A stretch of 64,000 nt of DNA, taken from NCBI RefSeq assembly GCF_900323885.1, contig NZ_OOHJ01000011.1, forward strand, positions 310,001 to 374,000. The letters run 5' to 3'. The translations under genes were made by a program, and so were the position numbers. The notes below the pieces were generated by a model. That model did not search any database, was not told where the DNA came from, and saw only the letters and a list, made by a program, of their open reading frames with translations. Shown here piece by piece: positions 52,431-60,663 of the stretch. The first letter of the stretch is position 1. Every line of letters starts with the position of its first letter. The DNA is from [Actinomadura] parvosata subsp. kistnae (GTDB lineage: Bacteria > Actinomycetota > Actinomycetes > Streptosporangiales > Streptosporangiaceae).

Positions 52431-53391
52431 GAGCGAGGCTCCTTTCGGATGACCAGGGAGGGGGTGAGCAGCACGTGCGTCGCGGCGGGCCGGTCGGACA
52501 GCCGGCTGGTCAGCAGCTCCACGCAGCGTGCCGCCGCCTCGGTGAGCGGCTGGCTGACACTGGTGAGCCCGACGGCCGCGGCCACGGGCGTGTCGTCGAA
52601 CCCGACGACGTCGGGGACGACCTGCAAGGCGCCGAGCGCCACCGAGTCGCTGACGCAGACCAGGGCCGTCGCGCCGCGCTCCACCAGCTCGCGCGCGGCC
52701 GCCTGCCCCTGGGCCGACGACCCGTCGGTCTCCAGGACGAGGCCGGCGTCGAGCCGTGCGCGGCCAGCGTCCGCTCCCAGCCGGCCCTGCGGTCGTCGCC
52801 GACGCCGGAGCCGGGCTCCCAGCCGATGAAGCCGATGCGGCGGTGGCCCGCGTCGAGCAGGTGGCGGGTGGCCGTCTCGGTGCCGGAGGCGCCGTCCACG
52901 TCCACCCAGGGATGCACGCCCTCCGGCGCCCCCCACGGCCGGCCGAAGCTGACGAACGGCAGGCCGCGCCCGGCCAGCCAGGCGGCCCGCGGGTCGCCGT
53001 GATGGGTGCTGGTCAGCACGAACCCGTCGGGCTCGAACTCGCCCAGGAGCTGGTCGATCGTGTCGATCTCGGCCCGGTCGTCGGCCGCGGTGTAGAGCAG
53101 CACGCGGTAGCCGGACCGCGCGGCCGACTCGGTGAGGCCGTGCAGGAAGCGGTCGAAGACGTTCATGCCGTCCTGCGTGGTCTCGATCCGCACGGCCAGC
53201 AGCCGCGAGCGGCCGGTGCGCATCTGCCGGGCGGCGGCGCTGACCCGGTAGCCGAGGGCCTCGACGGCGTCCAGGACGCGCTGCCGGGTCTCCTCCTTGA
53301 CCACCTCGGGGGAGTTCAGCACGTTCGACACCGTCTGTCGGGACACGTTGGCGTAGCGAGCCACGTCGGCGATCGTCACCTTTGACGCCAT
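52427..53391 (-). pseudogene. LacI-family regulator, frame-broken near 52750-52765
   Basis: From ATG 53391: HTH KVTIADVARYANVSRQTVSNVLNS, hinge, and most of the effector domain up to WERTLAAHG. Then the frame must slip back one base to continue LDAGLVLETDGSSAQGQAAARELVERGATALVCVSDSVAL and end in TPSLVIRKEPRS. The lost base is in a GC-rich stretch. Corrected length about 322 aa. First gene of the ABC operon; two matching palindromes lie just upstream, so it is probably an autoregulated repressor of both sides. Confidence 0.82.
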
Positions 53392-53409
53392 ATGTGTCCT
53401 TTCTGGGGG

Positions 53410-53423
53410 TTTGATCGATCCAA
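53410..53423. promoter_or_regulatory. LacI-type operator A
   Basis: TTTGATCGATCCAA fits the palindrome TTnGAnCGnTCnAA; it lies next to the LacI start. Confidence 0.6.
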
Positions 53424-53439
53424 AAGGCGTGTGCCAAGA

Positions 53440-53453
53440 TTAGATCGTTCAAA
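53440..53453. promoter_or_regulatory. LacI-type operator B
   Basis: TTAGATCGTTCAAA fits the same palindrome; 30 bp centre to centre from operator A, that is three helical turns, and about 28 bp before the debranching enzyme start. Confidence 0.6.
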
Positions 53454-53480
53454 TCAACGGACTGTCAAGGGGCCCTCACC

Positions 53481-55984
53481 GTGCACGACCACCCTCTGCA
53501 ACCGCTGCTGCACGACCTCGTCTCCACCGTCCGGGCCCCGACGACCGCGCTCAGCGGCACCGACGGCCAGATCAGGCCCGCCGGGGTGCAGGGGCTCTTC
53601 CACGCCGACGCGCGGGTGCTCTCCCAGGCCGGGCTGCTCGTCGACGGCCGCGAGCCGGAGCCCGTCGCGCACGCCGTCCCCTTCCCCGGCCTCTCCCGCT
53701 TCGTCTCCCTGGCCCGCTGGCTCGGCGACCCCACCGCCGACCCGACGGTACGCATCGACCGCGTCCGCCGCGTCACGCCCGGCGCGATGGACGAGGAGAT
53801 CACCGTCACCTCCACCGCGGCCGACCCCGTGACCTGCACGGTCACGCTCACACTCGCGTGCGACCTGGCCCCCGTCGAGGTGGTCAAGTCCGGCAGAACC
53901 GCCGACCCCCTCCCGGCCTCGGTCACGGACGGCACGCTGACCTGGCACTCCGGCCGAACCCGCGTCACCGCCCACTTGGGGGCGGAGAACGGCGGAGAGG
54001 GCGCCGGCGCGCCGGGCGCTACGGCGAGCATGAGCACCGGAGTCGCCGCGGTCGCAGGCGCAGACGCGGGTGCGGGTGCGGGTGCGCGTGCGGGGCAGAC
54101 ACGGGCGCGAGCCCGAGCACAGGCGCTGACGCGAGCGCGGGGGCAGGCGCAGACGCGAGCGCGGACTCCGATGCGGGTGCGGGCGCTGGCGCGGATCCGG
54201 GCGCTGGCGCTGGCGCGGATCCGGGCGCTGGCGCGGATGCGGATGCGGGTGCGGACGCTGGCGCTGGCGCGGATGCGGGCGCGAGCGCGGGTGCAGGTGC
54301 GAGCGCGAGGGCAGACACGGGCGCGAGCCCGAGCGCAGGCGCGGGCGCGAGCCCGAGCGCAGTCGCGGGCGCGAGCGCAGGCGCAGACGCGAGCGCAGAC
54401 ACCGGCGAGAGCGCGGGCGCGGACATGGGCGTCGTTGCGGGCGAGGGTGGGGCTGTGCTCCGGTGGCGGGTGGCGGTCGCGCCCGGGCGGGCCGTGACGC
54501 TGCGGTGGGGGGTGCGGGTCGAGGATCCGGAGGCCGTCGTGGCGGCACCGGCCGGCGGGCCGGAGTGGAGCCGGCCGCGGGTCGAGGCCGACGACGCCCG
54601 CCTGGTACGCCTGGCCCGCCAGTCACTCGACGACCTGGAGTCGCTGCGGCTCACCGAGGCCGGGGCGCCGGGCGACACGTTCCTCGGCGCGGGCGTCCCC
54701 TGGTTCCTGACGTTGTTCGGCCGCGACAGCATCTGGGCCGCCCGCATGCTGCTCCCGCTGGGCACCGGCCTGGCCGCGGGCACCCTGCGCGTGCTGGCCC
54801 GCCGCCAGGGCGTCAAGGTGGACGCGACCTCGGGCGAGGCCCCCGGCAAGATCATGCACGAGCTGCGCCGCCACGACTACGACCTCGAGACCAGCGGCCT
54901 GCAGCTGCCCGCCGCGTACTACGGCACCATCGACGCCACCCCGCTGTGGATCTGCCTGCTGCACGACGCCTGGCGCTGGGGCCTGCCGGACGCCGAGGTG
55001 GCCGCGCTGCTGCCCGCCCTGGAGGCGGCGCTCGGCTGGCTCGGCTCCGACGGCGACGCCGACGGTGACGGGTTCCTGGAGTACATCGACACCAGCGGGC
55101 GCGGCCTGGCCAACCAGGGCTGGAAGGACTCGGGCGACGCGGTCCGCTTCCGCGACGGCTCGCGGGCCGAGCCGCCGATCGCCCTGGCCGAGGTGCAAGG
55201 GTACGCGTACGAGGCGGCCGTGGCGGGCGCGGCGCTGCTGGAGGCGTTCGGCCGGCCGGGCGCCGACCGGTGGCGCGACTACGCGGGCACGCTGGCCGAG
55301 CGGTTCCGGGAGCGGTTCTGGGTGGCGGGCGGCTACCCGGCCCTGGCCCTCGACCGGGACAAACGCCCGGTGGACGCGCTGACCAGCAACATCGGCCACC
55401 TGCTCGGCACCGGCCTGCTCACCGCCGAGGAGGAGGTGCGGATCGCGCGGACGCTCGCGGATCCGGCCATGTCCGGCGGTTTCGGCCTGCGGACGATGTC
55501 GGCCGCCGACGCCGGTTTCAGCCCGCTCTCCTACCACTGCGGCTCCGTCTGGACGCACGACACCGCGATCGTGATCTCCGGGCTGGCCCGCTCGGGGCAC
55601 GGCGGCGTGGCCGCGGACCTGGCCACCGACCTCACGCGGGGGCTCCTGGCGGCGGCCGAGGCGTTCGGATACCGGCTGCCGGAGCTGCACGCGGGCGACG
55701 ACCGCACGCTGATGGGACGTCCGGTGCCGTACCCGGCGGCCTGCCGGCCGCAGGCGTGGTCGGCGGCTGCGGCTGTCGCGATCCTGCACGCCGCCACGGG
55801 CCTGTACCCGGACGTGCCGTCGGGCCGCACGATCCTGCGCCCGCTGCCCGGCGCCCCGCTGGGCGCGCTGTCGGTACGCGGGCTGCGCGTGGCCGGCTCC
55901 CCGGTGGACGTGACGATCGACCGCTCCGGCACGGCCCAGGTCACGGGCCTGCCGGCGGGCATGGAGCCACGCCCCGCCGAGTGA
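53481..55984 (+). pseudogene. glycogen-debranching-type amylo-alpha-1,6-glucosidase, frame-broken in a repeat linker
   Basis: N-terminal GDE domain from GTG 53481 (LHDLVSTVRAPTTALSGTDG; GLFHADARVLSQAGLLVDGR) and C-terminal (alpha/alpha)6 catalytic domain (WFLTLFGRDSIWAARMLLPL; ANQGWKDSGDAVRF; DALTSNIGHLLGTGL; GFGLRTMS). Between them is a 120-residue Ala/Gly/Asp low-complexity linker that other members lack. In it the frame must slip back one base, most simply at the GGGG at about 54091: adding one G joins ADAGAGAGARAG to GADTGASPS without a break. Either a sequencing error, decay, or slippage in a repeat; the last would make expression switchable. Role: alpha-glucan/sucrose-type substrate processing linked to the divergent ABC operon. 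Confidence 0.8.
54045..54425 (+). repeat. GC-rich coding minisatellite in debranching gene
   Basis: Dense copies of GCGGGTGCGGGCGCTGGC and GCGGATCCGGGCGCTGGCGC. In the correct frame they encode GAGADPGAGADAD-type repeats. The frame break of the gene lies near their 5' edge. Confidence 0.75.
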
Positions 55985-56564
55985 CCCGGCACGTCCCCGA
56001 CGCCCAGCGCCGCGGGAGGACAGCGCGCACGCGGCAGCCACGGCGCGGTATGGAGCGCGGCTGCCGCGCTGCGGTATGGGCGCACGCGGCAGCCGCCCTG
56101 TGGTTCGGGGTGCATGCACCTGCTGAAGGTGCGCATGCACCCGGCGACACGGTGCGGGACGGGGTGAGCGCGTGCGCCCGGCGACCGCGTGGCGGGACCG
56201 GAACGGGCGCATGCACCCGGCGACACGGCGCGGGACGGGGTGAGCGCGTGCGCCCGACGACCGCATGGCGGGACGGAACGGGCGCGTGCGCCCAGCGGCA
56301 CGGCGCGGCATCGCACGGCCGCGTGCGCCCGGCGGCACGGCGCGGGATGGAACGGCCGCGTGGGGCCAGCGGCCACAAGTCGGCACAGTGGCGCATGCGC
56401 CCGACGCACAAAACGGCGCGGCGCATGCGCCCGGCGCTACAAGACGGCGTCGCGGCGCATGCGACTGGCGTCACAAGACCGCGCCGTGGCCCGTGCCACC
56501 ACGCGGGACGCCCGCATGGCGCGGCGGGCGGCGGTCGGGGAGGGGGCCGCCGCCCGGCGGGGGA
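55985..56564. repeat. 580-bp intergenic repeat array
   Basis: No gene. About eight diverged copies of a unit with GCGCRTGCRCCCGGCGRCAC followed by GGCGCGG-GA; spacing is near 37 or 74 bp. First copies near 56130-56290 are the most alike, later ones decay. The unit contains near-palindromes GCGCATGC/GCGCGTGCGC. Open frames through it are stop-free repeats without start signals. Confidence 0.75.
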
Positions 56565-57572
56565 TCACTCGGAGGAGAAGGCGGCGTCGAAGGAGGCGGC
56601 CGGTGGGGTGATGGCGTTGAGGGAGCGGATGTAGGCGAGCGATTCCGGCGCGCCGTGCAGCCGGTCCATGCCCGCGTCCTCCCACTCGATGGAGATCGGC
56701 CCGTCGTACCCGATGTGGTTGAGCGCGCGGAAGCACGTCTCCCAGGGCACGTCGCCGCGCCCGGTGGAGACGAAGTCCCAGCCGCGGCGGGGGTCGGCCC
56801 AGGGGAGGTGGGAGGCGAGCCGGCCGCGCCGCCCGTCGCGGCCGGCGACGCGGGCGTCCTTGCAGTCGACGTGGTAGATGCGGTCGGCGAAGTCGAGGAT
56901 GAAGCCGGCCGGGTCGAGGTCCTGCCACACCATGTGGGAGGGGTCCCAGTTGAGGCCGAAGGCCGGCCGGTGGCCGATGGCCTCCAGGGTGCGCACGGTG
57001 GTGTGGTAGTCGTAGGCGATCTCGCTGGGGTGCACCTCGTGGGCGAAGCGCACGCCGACCTCGTCGAAGACGTCGAGGATGGGGTTCCAGCGGTCGGCGA
57101 AGTCGGCGTACCCGGCCTCGATCATCGACGGCGGGACGGGCGGGAACATGGCGAGGGTGTGCCAGATGGAGGAGCCGGTGAAGCCGACGACGGTGGTGAC
57201 GCCGAGTGCGGCGGCGGCCCGGGCGGTGTTCTTGATCTCTTCGGCGGCGCGCCGCCGCACGCCTTCGGGCTCGCCGTCGCCCCAGATGCGGGCGGGCAGG
57301 ATGCCTTTGTGCCGCTCGTCGATGGGGTGGTCGCAGACGGCCTGGCCGACGAGGTGGTTGGAGATGGTCCACACGCCGAGGTTGTACTTGGCCAGGGTCT
57401 CTTTCTTGCGTTCGATGTAGGAGTCGTCCGCGAGGGCCTTGTCGACCTCGAAGTGGTCGCCCCAGCAGGCGATCTCCAGGCCGTCGTAGCCCCATTCTGA
57501 GGCCAGCCGGCAGACCTCCTCGAACGGCAGGTCCGCCCATTGTCCGGTGAACAGGGTGATGGGTCTGGTCAT
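56565..57572 (-). CDS. sugar phosphate isomerase/epimerase (xylose-isomerase-like TIM barrel)
   Basis: 335 aa from ATG 57572, chosen for GGAGGACTTC just upstream. AP-endonuclease-2/xylose-isomerase-like barrel: [32 protein letters not shown] (metal Glu/His), [40 protein letters not shown] (metal Glu). All metal ligands appear present. Exact sugar or inositol derivative unknown. Next gene upstream is a ROK protein in the same direction. Confidence 0.85.
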   Translation of the reverse strand: MTRPITLFTGQWADLPFEEVCRLASEWGYDGLEIACWGDHFEVDKALADDSYIERKKETLAKYNLGVWTISNHLVGQAVCDHPIDERHKGILPARIWGDGEPEGVRRRAAEEIKNTARAAAALGVTTVVGFTGSSIWHTLAMFPPVPPSMIEAGYADFADRWNPILDVFDEVGVRFAHEVHPSEIAYDYHTTVRTLEAIGHRPAFGLNWDPSHMVWQDLDPAGFILDFADRIYHVDCKDARVAGRDGRRGRLASHLPWADPRRGWDFVSTGRGDVPWETCFRALNHIGYDGPISIEWEDAGMDRLHGAPESLAYIRSLNAITPPAASFDAAFSSE

Positions 57573-57686
57573 GAAGTCCTCCATGGTGATCAGGGAACGG
57601 CCCCGCCCGCCTGACGGCGCCGGTTGGCACCGCCGCGGCGGCACCGAGTTCGGCGTCAACGGTGCCGGTGCGGCTCCGGTGGCCGG

Positions 57687-58994
57687 TCAGGCAGGCGGGA
57701 CGTTCTGGGGTGGCACGAGGCTGGGGACCGTGATGCTGGTGGGGTCGGACAGCGCCCGTTCGACGACGACTCCGGCGGCTCCGCGTGCGGCGGCGCCGAA
57801 GCCGAGGTCGGAGGCGGCGAAGTGGCAGCGTTCGATGGCGCCGTTCATGCCCGCGCGGGCCAGTTCCTCGTGTGCGGCGGGGATGAGCCGGTCGGCGAGC
57901 CTGGCGAAGTAGCCGCCCAGCACGATCACCCGCGGGTTGAAGATGTTGACGAGCATGGCGGCGCCGAGGCCGAGCCACCGGCCGACTTCGGCGACGGCGG
58001 CGTCCACGCGGGGGTCGCCTTCGGCGCGCCGCTGCTCGATCTCGGCCAGCCGCTCCTCCGGGTCGCGGACGAGGCCGGTGCCGTAGGCGTGCTCGGGCGT
58101 GGCCATGCGGACGAGGGCGGCCAGCCCGACCTTGGTCTCCCAGCAGCCGGCCCGGCCGCAGCGGCACGGCTCGCCGTCGGGCTCGATCATGACGTGGCCG
58201 ACCTCGCCGGCGAAGCCGTCGGCGCCGCTGAGCAGCCGGCCGCCGGCGATGACGCCGCCGCCGACGCCGACCTCGCCGGTGAGGTAGACGAGGTCGTCGG
58301 TGCCGGCGGCGACGCCGGTGGTGTATTCGGCCAGGGCGGCGAGGTTGGCGTCGTTGGCGACCGCGATGGGGATGCCCGCGGCGCGGCCGGCGCGTGACAG
58401 CCGCTCGGCCACCGGCACGCCGCGCCAGCCCAGGTTGGGGGCGACGACGACGGTGCCGGTGGTGGTGTCGATGAGGCCGGGCACGGCGACGGTGATGCCG
58501 GCCGGTCTGACGCCGAGCCGGTCGAGGTCGGCGACGGTGCGCTCGACCATGCGGGCCAGCTCGTCGAGGGAGCGTTCGGGGCCGGAGCCCATGGCGTCGA
58601 AGCCGATGCGCCGGTCGATGAGCACGCGGCCGGCGAGGTCGGTGGCGATGGCGGCGATGTAGTCGACGTTGACCTCGACGCCCAGGGCGCCGACGCGGGA
58701 GCCGTCGAGGCCGAGCGCGACGCCGGGGCGGCCGACGGAGCCGGCGTGCTGCGGCCCCATCTCCTTGACCAGGCCGCGGGCCTGCAGCTCGCTGACGAGG
58801 CTGGTGACGGTGGCCTTGTTCAGCCCGGTGGCGCCGGCGACCGCCGAGCGGGAGCACGGGCCGTGCGTGCTGACGTGGCGCAGCACGAGGGCGAGGTTGG
58901 AGCGGCGCACGGTGGCCTGGTCGGCGGGCAGCCGCGCGGGCCGGCCGCGACTCGCCGAGCCGGCCGCGTGGCCTCCGGCCGGGTGGTGGTCCAC
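57687..58994 (-). CDS. ROK-family transcriptional regulator/sugar kinase-like
   Basis: 435 aa from GTG 58994 (GGAGGAGC upstream). N-terminal winged HTH (CSRSAVAGATGLNKATVTSLVSELQARGLV) then the ROK domain: GVEVNVDYIAA, VAVPGLIDT, NDANLAALAEY, and the zinc motif CRCGRAGCWETKVG; ROK signature LVYLTGEVGVGGGVIAGG. Closely parallels the divergent ROK gene at 59236. HTH implies a NagC/XylR-type regulator rather than a kinase. Ends 114 bp before the isomerase start and may control it. Confidence 0.88.
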   Translation of the reverse strand: MDHHPAGGHAAGSASRGRPARLPADQATVRRSNLALVLRHVSTHGPCSRSAVAGATGLNKATVTSLVSELQARGLVKEMGPQHAGSVGRPGVALGLDGSRVGALGVEVNVDYIAAIATDLAGRVLIDRRIGFDAMGSGPERSLDELARMVERTVADLDRLGVRPAGITVAVPGLIDTTTGTVVVAPNLGWRGVPVAERLSRAGRAAGIPIAVANDANLAALAEYTTGVAAGTDDLVYLTGEVGVGGGVIAGGRLLSGADGFAGEVGHVMIEPDGEPCRCGRAGCWETKVGLAALVRMATPEHAYGTGLVRDPEERLAEIEQRRAEGDPRVDAAVAEVGRWLGLGAAMLVNIFNPRVIVLGGYFARLADRLIPAAHEELARAGMNGAIERCHFAASDLGFGAAARGAAGVVVERALSDPTSITVPSLVPPQNVPPA

Positions 58995-59002
58995 GCTCCT
59001 CC

Positions 59003-59016
59003 TCGATTAGTCGGGG
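59003..59016 (-). promoter_or_regulatory. candidate ROK operator, left copy
   Basis: On the minus strand CCCCGACTAATCGA, 9 bp before the left ROK gene start region; 11 of 14 match to the mirrored right copy. A related CCGAATTAA lies 9 bp further on. Confidence 0.4.
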
Positions 59017-59189
59017 TGGCTAGCCGAATTAAAAGGGGCCGTCCCGATGCACACAAGAGTGAAATCGGTTACAGATTATGTAACGTTCCAGTAACGAGCT
59101 TCGCAACGGCCCCTGAAGTGCACGGAAATCAGTGTTGCCAACTCGTTACGAAGGCGTGGGGTGTACGGCGTGATCTCCCCGTGTTACAA

Positions 59190-59203
59190 CTCCGATTAAT
59201 TGA
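59190..59203 (+). promoter_or_regulatory. candidate ROK operator, right copy
   Basis: CTCCGATTAATTGA, about 32 bp before the right ROK gene start, in mirror orientation to the left copy. The AT-rich context is unusual for this DNA. Confidence 0.4.
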
Positions 59204-59235
59204 TCTCAGAGATAAACAAAGGGCAGGTGGCGCGC

Positions 59236-60516
59236 ATGACGTACAAGCCGCCCCGCACCCGCCCGCCGGGTGGCGCCCCTCCCGCGGGCGCCGCCGCGCT
59301 GCGCCGGGCGAACCTCTCGCTGGTGCTGCGCGAGCTGCGCGAGCACGCCTCCCTGTCCCGCGCCCACATCGCCGAGGCGACCGGGCTGCACCGGGCCACC
59401 GTCTCCAACCTCATGGCCGAGCTCCTGGAGCGGCGGCTGGTGCGGGAGGTCGGCGTCGAGCACGTGGGCGCGATCGGGCGTCCCAGGCGGGCGGTGGCCC
59501 TGCACGGGGCGCACGTCGGCGCCCTGGGCATGGAGATCAACGTCGACTACATCGCGGTCCACGGCACCGACCTCAGCGGCCGGGCCCTGGTCGAGCGGCG
59601 GGTCGCCTACGACGCCATGGGCAGCGGCCCCGACCGGGCCGTGCGCCGGCTCGGGCTCGTGGCCAAGGAGGCCGTGGAGGCGATGCGGCGGGCCGGGGCG
59701 GCTCCCGCCGGCGTCGCGGTCGCCGTACCGGGGCTGGTGGACGTGGCGCGCGGCGTCGTGACCCTCGCCCCGAACCTCTACTGGCACGACGTGCCCCTGG
59801 CCGACCAGCTCGCCGGCATGCTGGGCACGCCGGCCGTGCCCGTGCGGGTGGAGAACGACGCGAACCTGGCCGCCCTGGCCGAGTACACCTCGGGCGTCGC
59901 CGCCGGCACGCCCTACCTGGTCTACCTCACCGGCGAGGTCGGCGTCGGCGGCGGCATCATCCTGGGCGGCGAGCTGCTGCGCGGAGCCGACGGGTTCTCC
60001 GGCGAGGTCGGCCATCTGCAGGTGGACCCGAACGGCGCCCGCTGCGGCTGCGGCCGCGTCGGCTGCTGGGAGACCAAGGTCGGCCTGGCCGCGCTGGTCG
60101 GGGCGGCCATGCCCGAGCAGGCGTACGGGCTGCCCGGCCGGCCCGTGCCCGACCCGGGCGAGCGGGTGGCCGACATCGCCAGGGGCCTGGCCGCCGGCGA
60201 CCGGCGGATGACGATGGCGGTGGCGCAGGTCGGCGAATGGCTCGGGCTCGGCGGCTCGATCCTGGCCAACCTGTTCAACCCCCGGGTGATCGTCATCGGC
60301 GGCTACTTCGCCTCGCTGGCCGAGTGGCTGCTCCCCCACGCCCAGGACCAGCTCCAACGGCTCATGGTGGCCGCTCCCGCCGCCCAGTGCCGGTTCGTCG
60401 CCTCCACGCTCGGCTTCGGCGCCGCCTCCCGGGGCGCCGCGAGCATGGTGGTCAGCCACCTCATCGACGACCCTACGACGCTCATGGACGCACTCCCCCG
60501 GCCGGCACCCCGCTGA
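59236..60516 (+). CDS. ROK-family transcriptional regulator/sugar kinase-like
   Basis: 426 aa from ATG 59236 (GGCAGGTGG upstream; an in-frame start at 59200 is less likely). HTH LSRAHIAEATGLHRATVSNLMAELLERRLVREV; ROK domain with GMEINVDYIAV, VAVPGLVDV, NDANLAALAEYTSGVAAG, zinc motif CGCGRVGCWETKVG. Strong paralogue of the divergent ROK protein (long identical blocks), so the pair arose by duplication. A likely regulator of the large secreted protein downstream or of sugar genes outside the window. Confidence 0.88.
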   Translation: MTYKPPRTRPPGGAPPAGAAALRRANLSLVLRELREHASLSRAHIAEATGLHRATVSNLMAELLERRLVREVGVEHVGAIGRPRRAVALHGAHVGALGMEINVDYIAVHGTDLSGRALVERRVAYDAMGSGPDRAVRRLGLVAKEAVEAMRRAGAAPAGVAVAVPGLVDVARGVVTLAPNLYWHDVPLADQLAGMLGTPAVPVRVENDANLAALAEYTSGVAAGTPYLVYLTGEVGVGGGIILGGELLRGADGFSGEVGHLQVDPNGARCGCGRVGCWETKVGLAALVGAAMPEQAYGLPGRPVPDPGERVADIARGLAAGDRRMTMAVAQVGEWLGLGGSILANLFNPRVIVIGGYFASLAEWLLPHAQDQLQRLMVAAPAAQCRFVASTLGFGAASRGAASMVVSHLIDDPTTLMDALPRPAPR

Positions 60517-60663
60517 CGGCCCCCGCAGACCTGGAGACGGCACCCTCCAGCAACCGCACCATCCGCTCCTCACCACCCTGTCACCATCCCGTCACCATCC
60601 CGTGGCAACAGCGCGGCGGCGCGCGCCTTTGCCTGACGTCCCCCCGGTCAGGAAGGGTTCCTC

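Noticed and set aside
55985..56564. CRISPR array
   Set aside because: Units are degenerate and adjoin one another without unique equal-length spacers; no cas genes.
54623..56634. Several long frames across the 56-kb repeat array
   Set aside because: Stop-free GC-rich repeats translate on both strands; no domain, start signal or sensible codon bias.
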